From NCBI GenBank assembly GCA_016720935.1, contig JADKJP010000005.1, positions 1 through 64,000 on the forward strand: a stretch of 64,000 nucleotides of DNA, written 5' to 3'. The notes beneath the pieces are model-generated. The model did not search any database, was not told the DNA's origin, and saw only the letters and a program-made list of their open reading frames with translations. Each line of letters opens with the position of its first letter. Position 1 is the first letter of the stretch. Below are positions 18,835-30,400 of this stretch, piece by piece. Source of the stretch: Bacteroidota bacterium (GTDB lineage Bacteria; Bacteroidota; Bacteroidia; AKYH767-A; 2013-40CM-41-45). A program made the translations under genes and the position numbers.

Positions 18835-19683
18835 ATGAAAAAAACCTTATTTCTTTCAGCGGCATTGCTTTTGGCAATACTCATTCCTGATTTAAGTTCA
18901 GCACAACTGGTTTTACCTCAGGCCAGTCCAAAAGCAAGTGTCATGCAGGCAGTGGGACTCACGGACATTACCATTGATTACAGTAGTCCGGGTGTAAAAG
19001 GCCGTGCCATTTGGGGCGACTTACTTCCGTATGATAAAATCTGGCGTACAGGCGCCAATGCTGCAACGAAGATCACTTTTAGCAAAGATGTTAAAATTGG
19101 CGAAACTTCTGTTCCTAAAGGCAGCTACTCCATTTTCACAATTCCAGGAAAATCTACATGGACATTCATTTTGAATAAAAATGCTACTGCAAGTGTGGAT
19201 GAATACAAAGCCGATGAAGATTTGATGCGCATGACAGTGACTCCTGAAGCATGTCCGATGCGCGAACGTCTCAATTTCAGTATTACTGATTTCAGTGATG
19301 ACAATGCCAAAATCGTCATAGAATGGGAAAAAGTTCGTTTGACCATTCCTGTGACTACAGGAACCAGCGAACAGGCAATGGCTAATATTAAAAGCAGTAC
19401 TGAAGGCACATGGAGGGTTTATAATTCCGCTGCACGATACATGCTGGACACAAAGAAGGACTATGATGAAGGTCTGAAATATGTGGAAAAATCGCTCCAA
19501 CTCAGCAGTGAATGGTATAACAACTGGACAAAAGCCCAGTTGCTTGCCGCGAAAAACAACTATAAGGAAGCATTGGTGTATGCCAACAAAGCAAAAGAGC
19601 TTGGCGATAAAAACGTTGGAGAATTTTTCTTCAAAACACAGGTAGAAAAAGCGATTGCTGAATGGCCGGCAAAAGCGAAATAA
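18835..19683 (+). CDS. DUF2911 secreted protein with C-terminal TPR-like helices
   Basis: 282 residues. Signal peptide MKKTLFLSAALLLAILIP ending in SSAQ. The DUF2911 domain spans about 25-180, with the conserved IDYSSPGVKGRAIWGDLLPY and KIWRTGANAATKI followed by VPKGSYSIFTIPG. The rest (about 200-282) is helical and TPR-like (YDEGLKYVEKSLQLS, YKEALVYANKAKELGDKN). DUF2911 proteins are frequent periplasmic or secreted proteins in Bacteroidota with no proven activity. A strong hairpin follows at 19705-19740. Confidence 0.9.
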   Translation: MKKTLFLSAALLLAILIPDLSSAQLVLPQASPKASVMQAVGLTDITIDYSSPGVKGRAIWGDLLPYDKIWRTGANAATKITFSKDVKIGETSVPKGSYSIFTIPGKSTWTFILNKNATASVDEYKADEDLMRMTVTPEACPMRERLNFSITDFSDDNAKIVIEWEKVRLTIPVTTGTSEQAMANIKSSTEGTWRVYNSAARYMLDTKKDYDEGLKYVEKSLQLSSEWYNNWTKAQLLAAKNNYKEALVYANKAKELGDKNVGEFFFKTQVEKAIAEWPAKAK

Positions 19684-19704
19684 AACAAAGGGAGCAATGA
19701 ACAC

Positions 19705-19740
19705 AAAAGGCGCGGAGAGATTTTTCTCTTCGCGCCTTTT
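19705..19740. terminator. Bidirectional hairpin terminator between convergent genes
   Basis: AAAAGGCGCGGAGAGA pairs with TCTCTTCGCGCCTTTT around a short T-rich loop, leaving one mismatch. T-runs flank it on the plus side, and A-runs on the left act as T-runs on the minus side. It lies between the stop of the DUF2911 gene (19683) and that of the PIG-L gene (19757), so it can serve both. Confidence 0.85.
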
Positions 19741-19756
19741 ATTTATTAAGGTCTGA

Positions 19757-22227
19757 TTATTTACCTATTGACATCAGGTTTAAAAATAAACGATATGCTC
19801 CCGGCACTCCGGCAGGTAATTCGCGGAAGAAGACCAGACCTGTATAGATAAAGTGACCTTTACCATATTCAGCTACAATCAAACTTCCATCGGAAGCTTT
19901 TTCCCCGGGATCATTCATGGAAAATAATGTTTTGTAATGACTATCCCATTCGCCTGCGAAATAAATACCACGTTCCTGAATCCATCCGTCGAAATCACTT
20001 TGTGAAACAGGATTGGGAAACTTCAGTAATTTACTTTCAGTATCAAGGATAGTTATTTTCGCGTTTTCGTTAGTCACTCTGTCGCGGGTAATTTTGAATG
20101 GATAAGGTCCGATTTCCGCTTTGAGTGTGCTGAGAAAATTATTGGTGTTGTATTGTACTAAAAGTGTACCGCCATTTTTTACATATTCCATCAGACGAGG
20201 CTGGTACACCGGAATTCTTTCGTTGGTATTGTAAGCACGGATCCCGGTGATGATTACATCATAATTTGAAAGATCACCTGTTGTGAGCGTAGCATCATTC
20301 AATACTTGCACATTATAACCTAACTGATTTAAGCATTGAGGAATTTTGTCCCCGGCTCCTTCTATATAGCCGATGCGAAGAGGAATTGTTTTCAAAGAAG
20401 CATGAACAAACTTCAAATCACAAGGACGAACCATTGTTTGCACCGGAATGTGATCGTAATTCAAACGTTCAAGTGATTGATGATAACTTATGCCATTCAC
20501 TTCCGCGGTTGGTGTTATTTGTATCTCTGAAAAAGACGCAGGAGGCTGAACTGTGAAGTCGGCTTCCATTTCTTCATCCTTAGCAGCTAAATTAAATTGG
20601 ATAGAAGCCGGAGAGGATGTCCATCCCGCCGGTAAGGGAAGTTTCAATTCCCCTCTGACGTTTCCGGTTCCTGCTTTTAATTTCATGCGAACTGTGCGCG
20701 GCGATTCATTTCCGAAAACAAAAACTTTTTCATCCGGGATAATACTCACAGCAGGAATGACATCAAGCGAACGATACAGTTCACCTTTTACAGGATCTAC
20801 CCATTTGTAAACAACCGGGCGACTTATTGTAATTTCTTCGTTGTTCCATTTCAACTGAAAAGTGGTTGAAATTTGAGGAGCATTTTCAGGTAAACCAATC
20901 TGCTGATGATCTTTGACTGTAAACAAACCTGATCCGTGTTTTTCATTCAGCCAATAGGGATTGGAATACATCACTGATGAAGGTACGACTACACTATCAA
21001 CCGCATTGATCAATACATTTTGTTCCAAAGTTTTATTCATCACAGAATCCTCCGTATTGAAACGCACTGATTTCAATACAAAGGGAAGATCGGTCCGGTT
21101 GATGATTGAAGCAGTGATTTTTAATTTTTCACCAGGAATTACTGAAGAATTGTCGGCAAAAGCTTCCGTGAAAAATCCACCGCAGGAAAGAATGAGTTCG
21201 TTAATTTCTTTCACTTTAAGATTTTTCCAGTACTCGTCATTGATCTCCGCATTTATTTTCTTTCTCAAAGCAAACAATGCAGGAATACTTGCACCGGGAT
21301 TCTGATCGTTGAACGATTTAATAATTTTTTGAATTTCTGCAGACACTGCTTCTCCACCCTTTACTCTGCTCCATGTAGTATTGATTCCGGATAATTCATT
21401 TTGTTGAAAGGGTGTTCCGTCAATAAATTTCAGGTAATCGAGTTGTTTGCCGCGGCTGCGGGCAGTTCCAAAACCCTGACTCTTATGCATGCTGCGACTT
21501 TCGGAAGCAAGTTCGCCATATGATTTACCGAGTAAATAATTAAAAGCGCCAATGTCAACACCGGTGATATCCGGTTTGTCTTTAACCTCTTCCTCCTTTG
21601 GACGAAACATATTCCAGAAGATGCGCTGAGCCTGCCAAACCTCCACATATTTCAATTGTTCGGGAAAGCGTTTAGGATCAGCAGCGGCTTTGAATGCTTC
21701 CACTGCAAGAATCGCTGAAGCGGTATGATGTCCGTGTCCACCTTCGCCGGTTGTCGGGAAACGCATGATGATGATATCCGGACGAACTTTACGGATTGCC
21801 CAGACAACATCTGAAAGAATTGAATCTTTGTTCCAGAATGTGAATGTTTCCTCCGGATTTTTTGAGTACCCAAAATCCACCGCGCGGCTGAACATCTGTT
21901 CGGCACCATCCACTCTTCTTGCGGCAAGAATTCCTGAGTACGGATGACACCGAGCAATTCGCCCTGCTCCGATCCGATCAGGTTCTGGCCACCATCACCT
22001 CTGGTCATAGAAATATAAGTTGCCCTGAAATGTTTTTCATTCGCGTAGTAAGAAAGCAAACGCGTATTCTCATCATCCGGGTGAGCGGCGACATACAAAA
22101 TTGAACCAAGGGTATTCAGCTTTTCCAGGTTAAGGCGAATATCCGCAGTGCTGTTTCGTTTGGGCTGAGCCACCGAAAATTGTAAACTCATGAATAATAA
22201 AAGGAAGCAGGCAATTGATCTTATCAT
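19757..22227 (-). CDS. PIG-L family deacetylase with long C-terminal extension; one frame break
   Basis: Starts at 22227 with signal peptide MIRSIACFLLLFMSLQF...AQ. The PIG-L/LmbE zinc motif AHPDDE is at residues 48-53, followed by SMTRGDGGQN. A one-base deletion near 21929-21933 breaks the frame: restoring an A gives QEILAARRVDGAEQMF, the usual family sequence. Then PTTGEGGHGHHTAS supplies the second metal motif. The C-terminal two thirds hold a beta-sandwich region (about 270-520) and a ThuA/amidotransferase-like part (NYDVIITGIRAYN, NGGTLLVQYNTNN). Restored length about 824 residues, usual for this Bacteroidota subfamily. PIG-L enzymes deacetylate N-acetylglucosamine-type sugars; this one would act outside the cytoplasm. 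Its substrate is unknown. Confidence 0.85.
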
Positions 22228-22273
22228 ATCATTTCAGGAATTGAATGGTCAAAGATACAGAATTGAGGATGGA

Positions 22274-22831
22274 TTAGTCTTTTGTATTACTAAAGCAGGC
22301 AGCCCAAAGAGCCTTCATTTGTGCGAGACCTTTCTTACGGGCAAGTTCGATATTTCTTTCTGGAATTCCATCTACATCCGGAAAGCTGTCGATCGCGGCG
22401 GAAAGACTGGCTTCCCTTAACAAATGTAACATTGGATACGGGGAGCGGTTGGTGTAATTGGCCGGATCATCCTCTCCTGATCCCTGAAAAAGATAATTGG
22501 GATGAAAGCTGGCAACCTGGTACACGCCTTCGTAATTCATTTCTTCGAGCAAAGATTCCGTCAATTCAACGAAGTGGAGATAGTCGTTAAAATCCTGTAA
22601 CGATTCAGGGAAGATGAGTAAGGTTGTTTCAATTTGTTCATTCTGATCAAGCTGAAGAAAAGCCTGCGCAACCAATTCCAGGCTTTTTTCGGTATCGTCA
22701 GTTTCTATTGTATCATAATGAATGGACCCGCGCCGTACTTCTTTAGCGGCAAATGGGCAAAAATTAAGACCAACCACAACCCGGTTGACCCAATTCCTGG
22801 TATGACGAATTATTTCTTCCTTGTCGGTCAT
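22274..22831 (-). CDS. DUF1415 protein
   Basis: 185 residues from the ATG at 22831 (MTDKEEIIRHTRNWVNRVVV); the in-frame ATG at 22852 would add seven unlikely residues. The family signature is clear: VGLNFCPFAAKEVRRGSIHY, TTLLIFPESL, YQVASFHPNYLFQGSG and NYTNRSPYPMLHLLRE. Cytosolic, found across Proteobacteria and Bacteroidota (COG3310), function not established. The conserved Cys, His and Arg residues in the two blocks suggest ligand or metal binding. It is transcribed in the same direction as the PIG-L gene, with 46 bases between. Confidence 0.9.
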   Translation of the reverse strand: MTDKEEIIRHTRNWVNRVVVGLNFCPFAAKEVRRGSIHYDTIETDDTEKSLELVAQAFLQLDQNEQIETTLLIFPESLQDFNDYLHFVELTESLLEEMNYEGVYQVASFHPNYLFQGSGEDDPANYTNRSPYPMLHLLREASLSAAIDSFPDVDGIPERNIELARKKGLAQMKALWAACFSNTKD

Positions 22832-22903
22832 AGAACCACAAATGTAAATCAATCTTCTGCTTTTTCTGAAAAAACCTTCTTTCTGCCTGACTAGAATAAA
22901 AAA

Positions 22904-22928
22904 GAGCTGTGTAATAATTACACAGCTC
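22904..22928 (-). terminator. Rho-independent terminator of the DUF6268 gene
   Basis: Perfect 12-base arms GAGCTGTGTAAT and ATTACACAGCTC with a one-base centre, 28 bases after the minus-strand stop at 22957. Read on the minus strand the hairpin is followed by TCTTTTTTATTC. Confidence 0.85.
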
Positions 22929-22956
22929 CTGAAATACGCAAGTGCGTATTGATAAA

Positions 22957-23871
22957 TTAGTCTAAACGAAACCTGTAGGCAATACCTGTATTGACAAACA
23001 TTCCATCTTTGCTTTTCCTGTAAATACCTGCAGACTGCTGCAATTCATCAGCATTGTTGTAAAGGGTGTAGGTCCGGTAAAATGTTTCACCTGCTTCAGC
23101 ATAAACAACAAAATGCTTGCTGAGATACGCGTTAATATAAATTTTCAATTCGTCATGACCCATTGTTTTATCGCCTTCACGAACATAGTATCCTCCTGTC
23201 GCACTGCTCAATCGGTATGAACTGATACAGGTATACAATGCCGCTCCGGCATAAAATGATTTCGAAATTTTGTATTCAAAATTCAGGTTGTTGGGAAGAT
23301 CACCGAATAAATTTATATGCTCATTGATTTTCCAGTCTATACCCAGAAGCGGAAGAAAATAATCTCCAAAAAATTCTCTGTTGTAATAAATTCCAAAATG
23401 ATATTTGAGTGTTTCTTTTTTCTTGAAACAAAACAATGCAAGTCCGCCCAATTGTGCATCCTCCATACTGATGTCTTTATAATCTGAATTTATTTTTGGA
23501 AGAACCAGCAATGTTGTTCTCCACTTGGGATTCTTCCATCCCAGATCCGCGCCAAGCATCAATGAAGTGCTGTACAGATCCGTATGAATGTCAGTAGCAC
23601 CGCTGGTTTCAAAATGCAATTGTGTGTAATCGCCTCCGACAAGAATAACATCCTTGTTTTTTTGTTCCATTGGAAGAAGGAATGTTGCCTCTGCCTGATA
23701 GCCTCCCAACTTTGAGGAATTTTCTGAAGAATATTCCTGAGGAGAGAAGAACTGCACTTTCGCGTTGAATAAATCCACGAAGGGTTGAGCCTGCACTTGT
23801 ATTGGATTCAGCAACAAAATCAACACGCGTAGACAAAACATCAGCGCGGGCACTTTGAAGATTGACTTCAT
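22957..23871 (-). CDS. DUF6268-type outer-membrane beta-barrel protein
   Basis: 304 residues with a signal peptide (MKSIFKVPALMFCLRVLILLL...QAQP). The rest alternates short amphipathic strands with polar turns (YQAEATFLLPM, STSLMLGADLGWKNPKWRTTL, YHFGIYYNREFFGD, INAYLSKHFVVYAEAG) and ends in an aromatic strand, GIAYRFRLD. This fits an outer-membrane barrel of about 12 strands and resembles the DUF6268 family of Bacteroidota. No ligand can be assigned. It stands alone: a terminator follows and a 555-base gap precedes it. Confidence 0.7.
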   Translation of the reverse strand: MKSIFKVPALMFCLRVLILLLNPIQVQAQPFVDLFNAKVQFFSPQEYSSENSSKLGGYQAEATFLLPMEQKNKDVILVGGDYTQLHFETSGATDIHTDLYSTSLMLGADLGWKNPKWRTTLLVLPKINSDYKDISMEDAQLGGLALFCFKKKETLKYHFGIYYNREFFGDYFLPLLGIDWKINEHINLFGDLPNNLNFEYKISKSFYAGAALYTCISSYRLSSATGGYYVREGDKTMGHDELKIYINAYLSKHFVVYAEAGETFYRTYTLYNNADELQQSAGIYRKSKDGMFVNTGIAYRFRLD

Positions 23872-24426
23872 GACAAAATTATTTTCAGGAGCGATAGCCC
23901 CAGGTTACAAATTGGTGTACATCCATTTCCTCCAAAGGTTTTCAGCATACACCTTTATTTACCAACTCTAAGTGAAGACAATTATTCATTGAGTGTTTTT
24001 TGAATCATTTTCAGATGTAAAAAAGGGGGCCCCATTTTCCTCAGGAACCCTCTGAACATAATATAATTGGATTATTCCAAGAATTACATGTTATAACGCT
24101 TGTTTTTAGGAGGCCTGAAAAAAGGATATCTGTTTCAACATCTATTTATTCCCGTTCAGGGTATTTAATTAAAAAAAGCCTGTTTTTGGTTGTTAATTAG
24201 CTGATGTCATTGAATTTGGAATAAGAGATTCAAGGAATTAGTGGATACTGTAATATTCTTATAAATCAAAATTACAGAAATGGAATGCTTCGAATGTAAG
24301 GTCTCCCACTATAAACGAACCATTGTGCAATGTCAATCACAGGTTCTTCATCTTCAAAAGGAGCACAAAACAATTGCCCTTCAATAATTTCAAAATAAAG
24401 CACGCGGATTCCCTGAACAAAATTGC
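23872..24426. other. Gene-free 555-base gap
   Basis: AT-rich region between two divergently read genes (DUF6268 to the left, the SprB-repeat protein to the right), so promoters for both must lie here. A short GGGGGCCCC palindrome is at about 24027. I find no open frame, RNA gene or clear promoter match. Confidence 0.5.
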
Positions 24427-27400
24427 ATGAAACAACACTCTACTCACTACATCCACAAAACTTTTGAATTCTTTTTTGTGCTGATCATGAATGCATGTTT
24501 GCTTCTACCTTCAAAAGCTATCGCGCAATCACCGGAAATACAGGATCAGCCGAAAGTGAATTTGTTGTCGGGCAAGGACAGTTACTCTCCTTCTTTCACC
24601 AGCGCTCCGGATCAGGATGTTTTTGGAACAGGTGGAGTCTTCATCAGGAATGTTGGTCAATACGGAGATCTGTTGGAATCAGCGCCGCAAATGGGAAAGA
24701 TTCTTTTTGCTTACGAAGGTTTAGAAATGCCTGTGTTGTTTACTTCAAAAGGACTGGTATATCTCCAAAGAAAAACACATAGCCTGAATGAAAGTGAAAG
24801 AGAAAAACTGGAAGCGAAAGGAATTCCGGAAGCTGAACTTGAAAAAAGGACAACTGTCACAGACCGATTACTGACGATGGAATGGATGCATGCGAATCCT
24901 GATCCGGAAATCATCGTAGATCAGGCATCAGCTGCATACTTCACTTATGGATGGTTGCAGGAGAAAGCGGATGCTTATAAAAAAATCACTTACAAAAATT
25001 TATATCCCGGAATTGATCTTGTTTACACGTTTGACGCGATAAAAAAACACGGTTTTGAATACAGTTTGATTGTGAGTGCCGGAGCTGACCTGAATTTAAT
25101 TTGCATGCATTACGGCGGAGATCTCAGGAAAATAAAAAAGGAAAAAGATGGCAGTCTGATCATTCGTTCCGACATAAACGGAATTCAGCAATCGTTACCG
25201 CTTAGTTTTTATGATGAAGCAGGAAATTTATCTTCAAATGGAAAAGTTCAGCTGAACACCGAATACAAAATTACCAATGACGATGTACGTTTCCACTTTC
25301 CGGATGGATACGATCAGCAACGCAGCCTTGTGATCGATCCTTTTGTAAGCAGCACTGCAAATCTTACCGGTGGAAATGCCGGAAAGGCAAAAGATATTGA
25401 TTTTGATTATGCGGGAAATATTTTTGTCACCGGTGGTGGTGATGGTTCAATTTACAAACTCGCTAAATACGATCCGAATGGAATTTTACAATGGACATTC
25501 AACGGAACACTCGCAGTACCTGCCTGGAGCTTTGGAACGTACTATGGTGGTTGGGTGGTTGAAAAAACAACAGGCAGCACCTATCTCGGACAAGGTTTTG
25601 CTCCCGGTGCTGGTTTTCGCATCATCCGCCTGAACGCAGCGGGAATTTATGATAATTACATATCTACTGGAAATCCTTCATTTCAGGAGGACTGGAAAAT
25701 GCTTTGGAGTTGCAACAATGGTTCACCGAGAATATTGGTAGCAGGGGGAGGGACAAATTCTAACATCAACTTAGGTATTTGCACGCCTCCTTCGACTACC
25801 ATATCTTCTGTAAACATTACGGGAATCCCCTATTCCGTTGGAACAGGATGGGCGCAGGATATTTCGGATATCATTATTGATCCTTCTAACAATGACATGT
25901 ATACCATTTACGGGTCACTGATAGGAACTCCTTCTTTATCAAATAAAATTTACAAGAACACTGCTCCCTACAGTGGTACCTCCGTTGCATGGAATATCAC
26001 ATCCGGATTCACCACGATTCAGGAAATTGCCAATCGTCCCTACCTGCTAGGTCCGCAAATTGACAATTCAAGTAATGTTCTTGCAGTAAATTCCTCTTAC
26101 ATGTTTTATTGGGATGGAAAAAATTTAAAGGCATTTGATAAAGCATCTGGGGCAGGAGTTGGCACTCCACTTAGCATTGCGGCAAACACCGCCCTGATGC
26201 AGGGCGGAATCATAGCCGATGAATGCAATAATATTTTTGTTGGCTCCATCAATGGTACCGTGAAGGTTTACAAATTCACAGGCTCCATTTTTGACGATGC
26301 CGCGGATCCGGACATCACGATTTCCGGATTTCCAACAGCCTCAGTTTATGATCTCCTGAACAACGATGCGCAAAAGTTGCTTTACGTTTGTGGAAACGGT
26401 TTTGTCGCATCCATCGATATCAGCGCTTATGGATGTTCCAGTACAGTATATTCTGTTGCCGCTACAACCAATTGCACAACACTTTCAGCAACAGCGTTGC
26501 TCAGTCCAAATCCACCTTCAGGATCAACAGTAACCTATATACTCTACAATGGAACAACGCAGGTGGCAAGCAACAGCACCGGAATTTTTACAAGCCTTCT
26601 TCCAAATGTGACGTATACCGTGCACGCCATTGTGAACCAAACCTGCAGCGGTACACAAACGCTCACCACATTCAACATTGTAGCTCCAAATCTTTCCATT
26701 ACAAAAACAGATGCAAGCTGTGGTTCCGCTTCCGGTACGATTACAGCAACAGCCAGCGGTGGAACAGGCGCGCTTTCATACAGTATTGACGGAGTCAATT
26801 ATCAAAGCAGTGGAAATTTTACTGGCTTAAGTGCAGGCGTGTACACATTAACCGTGCGTGATGGAAACGGTTGTGGAAATTCCGGAGTGGTTACAATAGT
26901 AAATTCGAATGGTCCTTCTGTATCACTTGTAAAAACAGACGCATCTTGTGGGATCGCAAATGGAACAATCACCGCTTCAGGATCAGGAGGTACAGCACCC
27001 TACAGTTATTCCATTGACAATGGAAGCTTCCAGGGGAGTCCATCTTTCACAGGACTCTTATCCGGAAATCATGTGATCACTGTGAAGGACGCCACAGGAT
27101 GTACCAATAGCGGAAACATCCTGATCAACAATGTCGGAGTAACAACCATCACGGCAAGTACCATTGGAGCAAGTTGCGGAAATAACAATGGTAGCATTAC
27201 AGCGACGGTTTCAGGAGGAATTGCACCCTATTCATATTCGTTGAATGGTGTAAATTTTGTTGCCAACAATATTTTTACAGGAATGGCTTCCGGAAATTAT
27301 ACACTCACTGTAAAAGATTCAACAGGTTGTATCAATTCCATTCCGCTAACATTAACAGACATTTCCGGGCCGGTCATCAGTGCTACCGCGGTTCCAACCT

Positions 27401-30400
27401 CCTGCAACAGTTTTACCGGAACCGTCACTGTATCCAGTAGCGGTGGAACTGCACCCGTGCAATTCAGTCTGAACAACGGCCTTACATTTCAAACTTCCAC
27501 AGTTTTTTCAGGACTTCAGGGAGGTGCATATACTGTATTGGCAAGAGATGCAAATGGCTGTACGAATACAATTTCAGTAATCGTCAACTTGTCACTACCT
27601 CAGGTTACAGATAGCGCCGCAACTGCTTCCTGCAATTTAAGTGATGGCGCAATCTTCGCGATCGGTACAGGTGGAATTCAACCGTATCAATATTCTCTCA
27701 ACGGATCAGCATTTCAGTCAGGAAATATTTTTTCCGGCCTTTCCGCAGGAGCTTATTCGCTAACCATTAAAGACGCGAATGGGTGTACAAACAGTATTTC
27801 GCCAGTCGTCGTAAACAACGCATCCGGATTGCAAATTACTACGAGTGCTACCATTTCATCCTGCACGCTTGCAAATGGAACCATCACCGCATCAGGAAGC
27901 GGAGGAACTGCACCACTTCAATATTCCATCAATGGAGTAACTTTTCAAAGCAGCAATACTTTCAGTGGTTTGAGTGCCGGTGCATATACGGTGACCGTGA
28001 AAGATGCAGTAGGATGTACAAGTCAATACCGTACTGTTGTCAATTCAATTCCTGGACCAAGCGTAACTGCTACTGCTACGACAACTTCGTGCAATAGTAA
28101 TAATGGCACAATCACCGCTAATGCTTCCGGTGGAACTCCGACGTATCAGTATTCTATCAACGGCACAACATTCCAGGCAGGCAATGTATTTACAGGACTA
28201 TTATCAGGCGCCTACACGGTTACGGCAAGAGATATCAATGGTTGTACAGGAACCTTCCCTGTTGTGATCGCTAATATTGGAGGAGGCTCCGGTCCGACTG
28301 TCACAGCAACTTCTGTTCCTGCCCAGTGCGGGCAGAGCAATGGAAGGATTGATGCTAACAGCAGTGGCGGTCAGAACCCAACCAGACATAGTATAGACGG
28401 GATAAATTATCAGGGCAGTGGAACCTTTAACAATATCCCTCCGGGTACTTATACGGTTTATGCAAGAGATGCGAACGGATGTATCAGTACGACAACTGTA
28501 GTTGTAGGCAATGTTGCTGGTCCGCAGGTTACGGCGACAACCACACCTTCCTTGTGTGGTTCGGGTACAGGTACTATCACAACAACCGGATCGAACGGAA
28601 CACCAACATACAGATATAGTATTGATGGAGGAAACACTTTTCAGACGGGGACTTTGTTCTCCGGTCTTACAGCAGGCTTCTATACCGTTACGATTCGTGA
28701 TGCGGCGAATGTGTGCAGGAACTCTATAGTTGTGTATGTGGCGAACTCCAACGGACCATCAATCAGTGCGACGAAAACTGATGCAAGTTGCGGAATAAAT
28801 AACGGAATCATTAATGCATCTGCAACAGGTGGTGTTGCACCAGTCTCATTCAGTTTGAATGGAATCAACTTTCAAAACTCCGGAACATTTACGGGTTTGT
28901 CGGCCGGACAATATGCGATCACAGCGAAAGATGCTACTGGTTGTATCAATATTTCAAGCATCACAGTGAATGCGGCGCCATTACCACAAGTCAGCGCAAG
29001 CTCAACCCCGGAAGCATGCGGTCAGGGTAATGGAAGTATCAACCTGACAGGATCAAGCGGCACTCTTCCCTACCAATATTCGATTGATGGAACAACATTT
29101 CAGGCAAATGGAAACTTCAACGGACTATCCGCGGGATTGTACAGCCTGACCTTACGGGATGCAAACGGTTGCATCAGCAGTACCAACGTCACCGTATCCG
29201 GAATTACCGGACCACAACTCAGTGCAACTTCTTCCGCTGCATGTTCTCCTGGCAGTGGTAAGATAATCGTGACAGGTACGGGAGGTACTGCGCCTTATCA
29301 GTATTCTGTCAACGGAGTAATTTTTCAAACCAGTTTTATTTTCACCAATCTTGCAGTAGGTCCTTACACTGTCACCATTAAAGACGCGAACAATTGCATC
29401 AATACTACATCTGTGAATGTAAACCCCGGTTCAGCGCCGAACATTTCCGCTACAACTGTCGCGGCCTCGTGTGGATCAGCAAATGGATCAATCACAGCTT
29501 TTGGTTCGGGTGGTACAGCACCTTATCAGTACTCCATCAATGGAATTAATTTCCAATCGGCCACACTTTTTTCGGGATTAAGTATCGGTACTTACACGCT
29601 CACCATCCGTGACGCAAACGGTTGCACCAATTCAACCACGGCGACAATTTCAATTGCATCGGGCACAACCTTAACGTGGACAGGCGCGGTGAGTACTGAT
29701 TGGCATGACAAAAATAATTGGGGCGGCTGTGTTGTGCCGGATTGCAGATACAATGTTTCAATTCCGGGTGGTCCGGTAAACCAACCGGTCATTTCCACAC
29801 AGGATGCCAGTTGCAGGAGCATTACAATCATCTCCTGTGCAAGACTTACTCTGACAGCCAACAGGCAGTTGATGGTGTGCAATGACTATACTAACAATGG
29901 ACTTTTCACAGCGGGAAATTCGAGCACAGTATTATTTCAGGACACCTGCCTGGGTTGCGCCGGAGGTGTGATACATAACCAGATTGTGACCGGTGTTCTT
30001 GCCGGAACAAGTAAGTTCTGGCATTTTACCGTAAACAAACCAGCCGGGACAATGGTTACTCTTAATCAAAACACGGACATCACAGGCAACCTGACAACAA
30101 TCAATGCAACAAGTATTCTGAATACGAATAACAGGAGAATTCGTCTTGGTGGTGATTTTAACAATGCTGCCGGAGGAACAACTTACATCAATTCATTTCC
30201 CTCAGGGTTTTTAGAATTTATCGGAACAGCCTTACAGAACTACTCTGCTGGAGGAGCATTGGATTTACAAAATGTCATCATCAACAATACCGGTGCAGGT
30301 GTGAACCTCATTGGAAACAATATGTCTTTGAGCACGAGTGGTTCATTATCATTACAACTCGGCAACATTATTACGAATGCGCTTGAAGTAACGATGAAAA

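Noticed and set aside
21652..22227. A short independent PIG-L gene
   Set aside because: The second half of the zinc site lies in the other frame immediately after, and one base restores the full family sequence.
24020..24040. GGGGGCCCC palindrome as a terminator
   Set aside because: The stem is too short and no T-run follows on either strand.
26697..29655. Regular repeat array as a CRISPR candidate
   Set aside because: The repeats are translated without a break in a single frame and diverge at third codon positions; there are no short identical repeats with unique spacers.
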